Assembly (NCBI GenBank): GCA_002435325.1
Contig: DJMJ01000025.1
Coordinates: forward strand, 5,108-33,206
DNA length: 28,099 bases
Origin: Nitrospira sp. UBA6493
GTDB taxonomy: Bacteria; Nitrospirota; Nitrospiria; Nitrospirales; Nitrospiraceae
Direction: 5' to 3'
A program made the translations under genes and the position numbers. Positions 25,907 to 28,099 of the stretch are shown here, in pieces; the first letter of the stretch is position 1; every line of letters begins with the position of its first letter. The notes under the pieces were generated by a model, which had not been told where the DNA came from, did not search any database, and saw nothing but the letters and a program-made list of their open reading frames with translations.

Positions 25907-26710
25907 ATGGAACTCACCGATTCACAAATCCAGCGCTACAGCCGCCAGATCATCCTGAACGAAGTGGGCGGCAAAGGGCAGAAGAAGCTGGGCAAGGCGA
26001 AGATCCTTCTAATTGGAGCCGGTGGGCTCGGGTCTCCGTCTGCGCTCTACCTGGCCGCAGCCGGAATCGGGACGATCGGCCTGGTCGATGGCGATGTCGT
26101 CGATCTATCCAACCTGCAGCGCCAGGTCATGCATTCCACAGCCACTCTGGGGCAGCCAAAGGTTGAATCCGGCCGCAAAACGTTGTCCGCGATCAATCCG
26201 GAGATTACGATCAATACCTATCATCAGCTGGTCGATGCCGACAATATTCTTCCCCTCATCTCCCAGTACGACATCGTGTTGGACGGCTCGGATAACTTCT
26301 CGACCCGTTTTCTGGTGAACGATGCCTGCTTCTTTGCGAAGAAGACACTCATCTCCGCCAGCATGTTCCGGTTCGAGGGTCAGCTCACGACGATCAAGCC
26401 GCATGAGGGCTATCCCTGCTATCGCTGCCTCTATCCGGAGCCGCCGCCTGCGGGCTTGGTCCCGAACTGCCAAGAGGCCGGAGTCTTGGGCGTATTAGCT
26501 GGGACGATGGGGATTCTCCAAGCCTCAGAAGCCATCAAAGAGGTACTGGGCATTGGGGAGACCATCGCCGACAAGCTCGTGATCTATGATGCCCTCGACA
26601 TGAAGTTCCGCAAAGTCAGCCGTCCCAAAGATCCGGCCTGCCCGCTCTGCGGACCGAACCCGAAGATCAAAGATCTGAATATGGATTACACTGTCAGCTG
26701 CACCATTTAA
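25907..26710 (+). CDS. moeB: MoeB/ThiF-type E1-like adenylyltransferase 2
   Basis: 267 residues, clearly a paralog of the E1 at 23209: same GAGGLGSPSALYL loop, same DLSNLQRQ, the zinc pairs CYRC and CPLC, and NCQEAGVLGVLAG. It presumably activates the other carrier or both. Two E1 enzymes in one island fit two independent pathways. No rhodanese or other fusion is present. Start at 25907 has no clear ribosome site, probably because the repeat before it disrupts the spacing. Paralogy is certain; the division of labour is unknown. Confidence 0.9.
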   Translation: MELTDSQIQRYSRQIILNEVGGKGQKKLGKAKILLIGAGGLGSPSALYLAAAGIGTIGLVDGDVVDLSNLQRQVMHSTATLGQPKVESGRKTLSAINPEITINTYHQLVDADNILPLISQYDIVLDGSDNFSTRFLVNDACFFAKKTLISASMFRFEGQLTTIKPHEGYPCYRCLYPEPPPAGLVPNCQEAGVLGVLAGTMGILQASEAIKEVLGIGETIADKLVIYDALDMKFRKVSRPKDPACPLCGPNPKIKDLNMDYTVSCTI

Positions 26711-26715
26711 CTATC

Positions 26716-27228
26716 GTGGCTGATCTCGTCATTCCACAAGCCATCCTCGACGACATGGTCGCCCATGCGAAAGAGCTCGCCCCCTGCGAGTGCTGCGGGC
26801 TCCTCGCCGGGACAGACCAGACCGTCACCAAAATTTATCGCATTAAGAATGTCGTAGCGTTGGAAGGCGCGCAACAACTCGCATCCTTCGATTCGGCCAA
26901 AATCGCCCATCTTGAACGGCTCAGCCCGGCTGAGCGAGCCGAGATCGCCTTCGTGATGGATGCGCAAGACTTGGCTATGGCACAGAAAGACATGCGCCGG
27001 AACGGCCTCACGCTCCAGGTCGTCTACCATTCACACCCGCACGACCCGGCTCGTCCTTCCGTAACCGATATCAAAATCGCCACGGACTACGAAGAATATT
27101 GGGGCAAGATCAATCTGCCGGTCCCCGCCTATCTGCTCGTCTCCCTCATGCAGCACACCCCGGATGTGCAGACCTATTGGATTCGCGGCGGCCAGGTCAC
27201 CAAAGCCGCCGTTGACGTCCAGCAATAA
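26716..27228 (+). CDS. M67 (JAMM) metallopeptidase, Mec-like
   Basis: 170 residues. The JAMM zinc motif is complete: Glu25 (in ECCGLLAG), His105 and His107 in HSHPHDP, Ser115 and Asp118 (HxHx7Sx2D). The bacterial members cut after Gly-Gly in carrier proteins, freeing cysteine from CysO-Cys (Mec) or trimming extra residues from immature carriers (QbsD, HcyD). Here it could do both, since the ThiS-like protein ends with an extra Arg. GTG start at 26716, six bases from the E1 stop. Which of the two carriers it acts on is not shown. Confidence 0.9.
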   Translation: MADLVIPQAILDDMVAHAKELAPCECCGLLAGTDQTVTKIYRIKNVVALEGAQQLASFDSAKIAHLERLSPAERAEIAFVMDAQDLAMAQKDMRRNGLTLQVVYHSHPHDPARPSVTDIKIATDYEEYWGKINLPVPAYLLVSLMQHTPDVQTYWIRGGQVTKAAVDVQQ

Positions 27229-27260
27229 TTGGATAGGGGGTTTTTTTCCGTTTCCGGTAG

Positions 27261-27269
27261 TGCGATAAT
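27261..27269 (+). promoter_or_regulatory. Extended -10 element for the 27307 gene
   Basis: TGCGATAAT combines a TGn extension with GATAAT (five of six consensus positions) and would start transcription near 27276. A T-rich stretch lies about where the -35 box should be, but it is not TTGACA. AGAAGGAG precedes the ATG. Confidence 0.4.
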
Positions 27270-27306
27270 GCCGCTATCATCGACCCTTTTAGAAGGAGCG
27301 ATCGTT

Positions 27307-27633
27307 ATGGCACTAATGCGCACGATACTTCTTGCAGCGTCTCTCACTCTCCTCCTGGCCGGTCATAGCCTGGCCGAAGACAAGAGCTTCTATAGTCCGG
27401 TCATCTACATTGATTTCGAAAACCACCGCATCCTGATTTCAAAACTTGGCGGCGTCTTCTATATCGACGTCCCGGAAGCCGCGCGTCCTCACATGGACAA
27501 GCTGCCGATCTCCGGCCTCGTGGATTTCGTCGTTGAAATGCGCGGCGAGAACGACATGCCTGTGATCAAGACCTGGAAGGTCAAATCCGGCGAATCGGCC
27601 TGCAAATATTTCAATGGGAAAGAGTGCAAATAA
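27307..27633 (+). CDS. Small exported protein of unknown function
   Basis: 108 residues. A signal peptide (MALMRTILLAASLTLLLAG, cleavage near SLA|EDK) is followed by a short beta-rich domain (FYSPVIYIDFENHRILIS, GGVFYIDVPEAA, VDFVVEMRGEN) that ends with two Cys (CKYFNGKECK), which may form a disulfide. No family is recognised. AAGGAG lies eight bases upstream, which decides this start over an in-frame ATG at 27229. It has its own promoter-like element and is not obviously part of the sulfur island. Confidence 0.75.
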   Translation: MALMRTILLAASLTLLLAGHSLAEDKSFYSPVIYIDFENHRILISKLGGVFYIDVPEAARPHMDKLPISGLVDFVVEMRGENDMPVIKTWKVKSGESACKYFNGKECK

Positions 27634-27848
27634 GCGCAGAATGTCCTGCCATCAGGCCCCTTGTTCCAACCACACCTTCATAGTCGGTGGCAGAACCTGT
27701 CGACCGGAGCGAAGAGAGTCCTGCGATATCGCATCGGACATCTCGATCCACTCCATTGACTAACCGCTATGGGTTTGACGCCACAAAGCAACAGCCTTTC
27801 AACCATGCCGCTATCGAGGCCGAATAAAACCGGCCAGCACACTACCCC
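27634..27848. other. Intergenic stretch, nothing recognised
   Basis: I see no open frame with a ribosome site, no hairpin with a T run, and no repeat shared with the rest of the window in these 215 bases. They lie between a plus-strand gene and the 3' end of a minus-strand gene, so a bidirectional terminator would be expected but is not evident. Confidence 0.5.
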
Positions 27849-28099
27849 CTACAATCGCTTCCCCAGGCGAAGCGCAAACCGGATCGCTTGCCGCCAGAGC
27901 GACACCCCGTTCTGAGCTTCTTGCCGCCAGGCAAGCAATTCATCAAGCGCCTGCTCTGGCGTTGTGAACGTACCGGTTATGCGGCTCACATAGGTCGGAT
28001 AGAGAATTAAGGCTCCGGCGACCAACTCGTCGAGCGCCAGCGTCCTGGTTCGACGCGTAATCGGTTCGCGGTCGGCTGACCTCGCCCCCTTAAACGGGT
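27849..28099 (-). CDS. C-terminal end of an unknown protein entering from the right edge
   Basis: The frame is open from the right edge for 83 codons to a TAG at 27849-27851. The last part reads LDELVAGALILYPTYVSRI, then TFTTPEQALDELLAWRQEA and a basic amphipathic end (RQAIRFALRLGKRL). The other two minus-strand frames hit stops and this one has normal composition, so it is likely the end of a real gene. No family can be named from this piece. Confidence 0.5.
   Translation of the reverse strand, partial: PFKGARSADREPITRRTRTLALDELVAGALILYPTYVSRITGTFTTPEQALDELLAWRQEAQNGVSLWRQAIRFALRLGKRL

Noticed and set aside
27229..27250. G run followed by seven T as a terminator of the sulfur island
   Set aside because: No inverted repeat stands before the T run, so it lacks the stem of an intrinsic terminator.

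Overview
The window looks like chromosomal DNA of a nitrifying Nitrospirota bacterium, most likely Nitrospira. The basis is the GC-rich coding style, the mix of gene families (NnrS, CADD/PqqC-like diiron protein, DUF3386, DUF5069, lone PEP mutase-nucleotidyltransferase) and many short conserved genes of unknown function. This is inference; there is no rRNA or other marker here. I saw no rRNA, tRNA, transposase, phage gene or CRISPR array. The window is densely coding and switches strand often.

Layout. 1-2292 (-): the first 764 residues of cobalamin-dependent methionine synthase MetH, cut by the window edge exactly at the cobalamin-ligand histidine motif. 2422-6103: small exported or membrane proteins of unknown function, two with a BamE/SmpA-like motif, then a phosphoenolpyruvate mutase fused to a sugar-nucleotidyltransferase-like domain. 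6223-8586: a short unknown gene, NnrS, and an RsuA/RluB-type pseudouridine synthase. 8769-11075: a DUF2007 protein, an unknown protein, a CADD/PqqC-like diiron protein (candidate 4-aminobenzoate synthase) and a coupled exported FGE-fold protein without the FGE cysteines. 11104-13801: a three-gene minus-strand group (FmdB zinc ribbon, unknown, and an exported protein broken by an in-frame amber codon), then a small gene and HemW. 13895-21861: a mixed block with a Ca2+/H+ antiporter, a ClpS-like protein, a histone-H1-like Lys/Ala/Pro protein, DUF3386 and DUF5069 proteins, a TPM-domain protein coupled to a nucleotidyltransferase-like protein with a degenerate active site, an FAD monooxygenase-like protein and a secreted single-HKD phospholipase-D-like protein.

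The highlight is 22010-27228, an eight-gene plus-strand island: sulfur carrier 1 (ThiS-like, ending GGGR), CysK-like synthase, MoeB/ThiF E1 number 1, threonine synthase, sulfur carrier 2 (CysO/MoaD-like, ending AGG), stand-alone NIL-domain protein, E1 number 2, and a JAMM (M67) peptidase. It holds every part type of a protein-thiocarboxylate sulfur-transfer system in duplicate except the peptidase. One half is expected to make cysteine. The other pairs a carrier and a NIL protein with an O-phosphohomoserine-using PLP enzyme, which raises the untested idea of homocysteine synthesis feeding MetH. Each E1 gene is preceded by a copy of the same short palindromic repeat family.

The window ends with a small exported protein and the C-terminal end of an unknown minus-strand gene that enters from beyond the right edge.
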